Assembly (NCBI GenBank): GCA_964418585.1
Contig: CAYQMG010000032.1
Coordinates: forward strand, 9,351 to 73,350
DNA length: 64,000 nt
Source: JAJRTE01 sp964418585
GTDB lineage: Bacteria > Myxococcota_A > UBA796 > JAJRTE01
Reading direction: 5' to 3'
Shown in pieces: positions 63,156-64,000 of this stretch. Both the position numbers and the translations under genes were made by a program. The notes under the pieces are model-generated. The model was not told the origin of the DNA. It searched no databases and worked only from the letters and a program-made list of their open reading frames with translations. How positions within the stretch are numbered: the first letter of the stretch is position 1; each line of letters begins with the position of its first letter.

Positions 63156-63488
63156 TTGGACCGCGTGTGAAGCCCCGCTTCGAGAGGCGTGTGGTCCCCA
63201 GGTGGTGGCGGGCTCGGATTGAGCCTGCTACGGAGGGGCCCGGGTTCCGATGGCCCCCTCCGAGAGGGAGGAGGGGAATGGCTTCCAGTGCCCGAAGGAA
63301 GGTTCTTGGGTGAATCGTGCGTGACGCGAAGGCCCCATACCCCCCACGGGAACTGCGTGACTACCGTGCAGCGTTGGGAATTTGGGGGCCGGTTGCACGG
63401 TTAGGTTCATTCTCTGGAATACCCGTTGTGGCGCGCGCGTTGTGCGCCTGCGCGCCATTCCCAATTCTCGAGAATGGATTAGGTCTGC
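63156..63488. repeat. Dispersed repeat, copy B (uninterrupted)
   Basis: Read on the minus strand this aligns with copy A at 58530-59170. CGCGTCACGCACGATTCACC, CTCCGTAGC, ATCCGAGCC and GGGACCACACGCCT are near-identical stretches. The parts matching A1 and A2 are contiguous here. Both copies have stops in all frames, so a non-autonomous element or an old IS end is more likely than a gene. Confidence 0.75.
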
Positions 63489-63514
63489 ACGCTTTCCCCA
63501 GGTCTGTTTCGAAG

Positions 63515-63541
63515 TCGGCGGCGTAGGCCGCAGGCGTGCCG
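63515..63541. repeat. 27-bp direct repeat, right copy
   Basis: The same TCGGCGGCGTAGGCCG core as 63013-63039, with two substitutions. The two copies bracket repeat copy B. Confidence 0.75.
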
Positions 63542-63798
63542 GCCTCGGCGGCTTCGGGGAGGGATGACCTTCGGGCGAAGCGGACATCCGCGATAGACAG
63601 GGGATTCAAGTAAACGACTTTCCCGTGATCAAACAGAACCTGCCAGACCCAGAACCACATCAAGGACAACCTCGGGCGGCCTGGATGGCAACTCGGGCGG
63701 CCTGGAAAAGGCGTTCCAGGGGAGGCGGGAAACGGGAGAGGGGAATTGGGATTCGGGAAGCGGCCCTCGGGAGTCGGAAATCGGGACTCGGACCAGGG

Positions 63799-64000
63799 TC
63801 ACGGCGGGAACATGGCTTCCGCTTCCGCCCGCGGCACCCCCGCCTCCACCAGGGCTTCGATGGCCTTTCGACGACGCTCCTCGGCCACCCGTCGCTGCGC
63901 CTCCAAGGCCCGTTCCTTCTCCGCGGCCACCCGTCGCTGCTCTTCAGCCACCCGTCGCTGCGCCTCCAAGGCCCGTTCCTTCTCCGCGGCCACCCGTCGC
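63799..64000 (-). CDS. C-terminal fragment of a coiled-coil-tailed protein (5' end outside window)
   Basis: The last about 67 residues of a protein entering from beyond the right edge. It consists of 21-residue repeats (AAEKERALEAQRRVAEE...) encoded by 63-bp direct DNA repeats (63886-63937 and 63949-64000), then KAIEALVEAGVPRAEAEAMFPP. Such charged tails occur on Uma2-type endonuclease-like and Rpn/PD-(D/E)XK transposase-like proteins; which one applies here cannot be judged without the N-terminus. Confidence 0.6.
   Translation of the reverse strand, partial: RRVAAEKERALEAQRRVAEEQRRVAAEKERALEAQRRVAEERRRKAIEALVEAGVPRAEAEAMFPP

Overview
The window is G+C-rich DNA, densely coded on both strands, from a Gram-negative bacterium. 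Several features point to an outer membrane: likely beta-barrel proteins, lipoproteins, a lytic transglycosylase and a TPR-rich periplasmic protein. The ribosomal protein L3 sequence, a PHA regulator/phasin pair, a UPF0182 protein and a regulatory-domain methyltransferase together suggest a deltaproteobacterial-type lineage (Myxococcota, Desulfobacterota or relatives). This placement is inference, not proof. The palindrome CTCGAG is strikingly over-represented (15 copies counted by eye in the 4.2 kb gene at 42981-47222) and occurs in several reading frames, like a HIP1-type genome signature.

Left part (1-16.6 kb). hemW lies divergent to a two-domain M16 peptidase gene, followed by mutM/fpg and a tRNA-Ala(UGC) with its own promoter and terminator. 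Behind the tRNA is about 750 bp of non-coding repeats: a 44-bp tandem duplication and an array of C-runs spaced exactly 22 bp apart. Next comes a co-directional envelope glycan locus: two GT4 glycosyltransferases, a Cys-rich/acidic small protein, a two-TM protein, an exported protein and a third glycosyltransferase-like protein. A Mre11-like nuclease and Rad50-like ATPase pair follows.

Centre (16.7-39 kb). The genes here are an exported HExxH metalloprotease, phasin-phaR, a membrane sulfatase-fold enzyme with Thr at the nucleophile position, three small exported proteins, moaA beside a YcaO-TPR protein, and valS with two insertions. Then come a PBP-type peptidase, a regulatory-domain methyltransferase, a DRE-TIM aldolase-like enzyme, a chalcone-isomerase-like exported protein, rlmB, and a large lytic transglycosylase that overlaps rlmB tail to tail.

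Right part (39-64 kb). A GAF-GGDEF-EAL protein and the two subunits of a 3-oxoacid CoA-transferase end at a strong terminator. Next is a 1413-aa protein whose N-terminal third looks like a RecQ helicase that has lost its ATPase motifs. It is followed by a B12/radical SAM protein, a VTT membrane protein, a lipoprotein, a solitary rplC, three envelope proteins, a UPF0182 protein and yjbQ. The last 5.5 kb is accessory. Two diverged copies of a repeat of about 330 bp lie in inverted orientation and bracket a transposase remnant, an arsR-fmdE-tauE operon with a clear promoter/operator, and an Mrr-type restriction endonuclease gene. A C-terminal fragment of a coiled-coil protein with 63-bp repeats runs off the right edge.

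The best candidates for something undescribed are the RecQ-derived pseudo-helicase (42981-47222), the inverted-repeat-bounded module (58530-63488) and the 22-bp phased array beside the tRNA.
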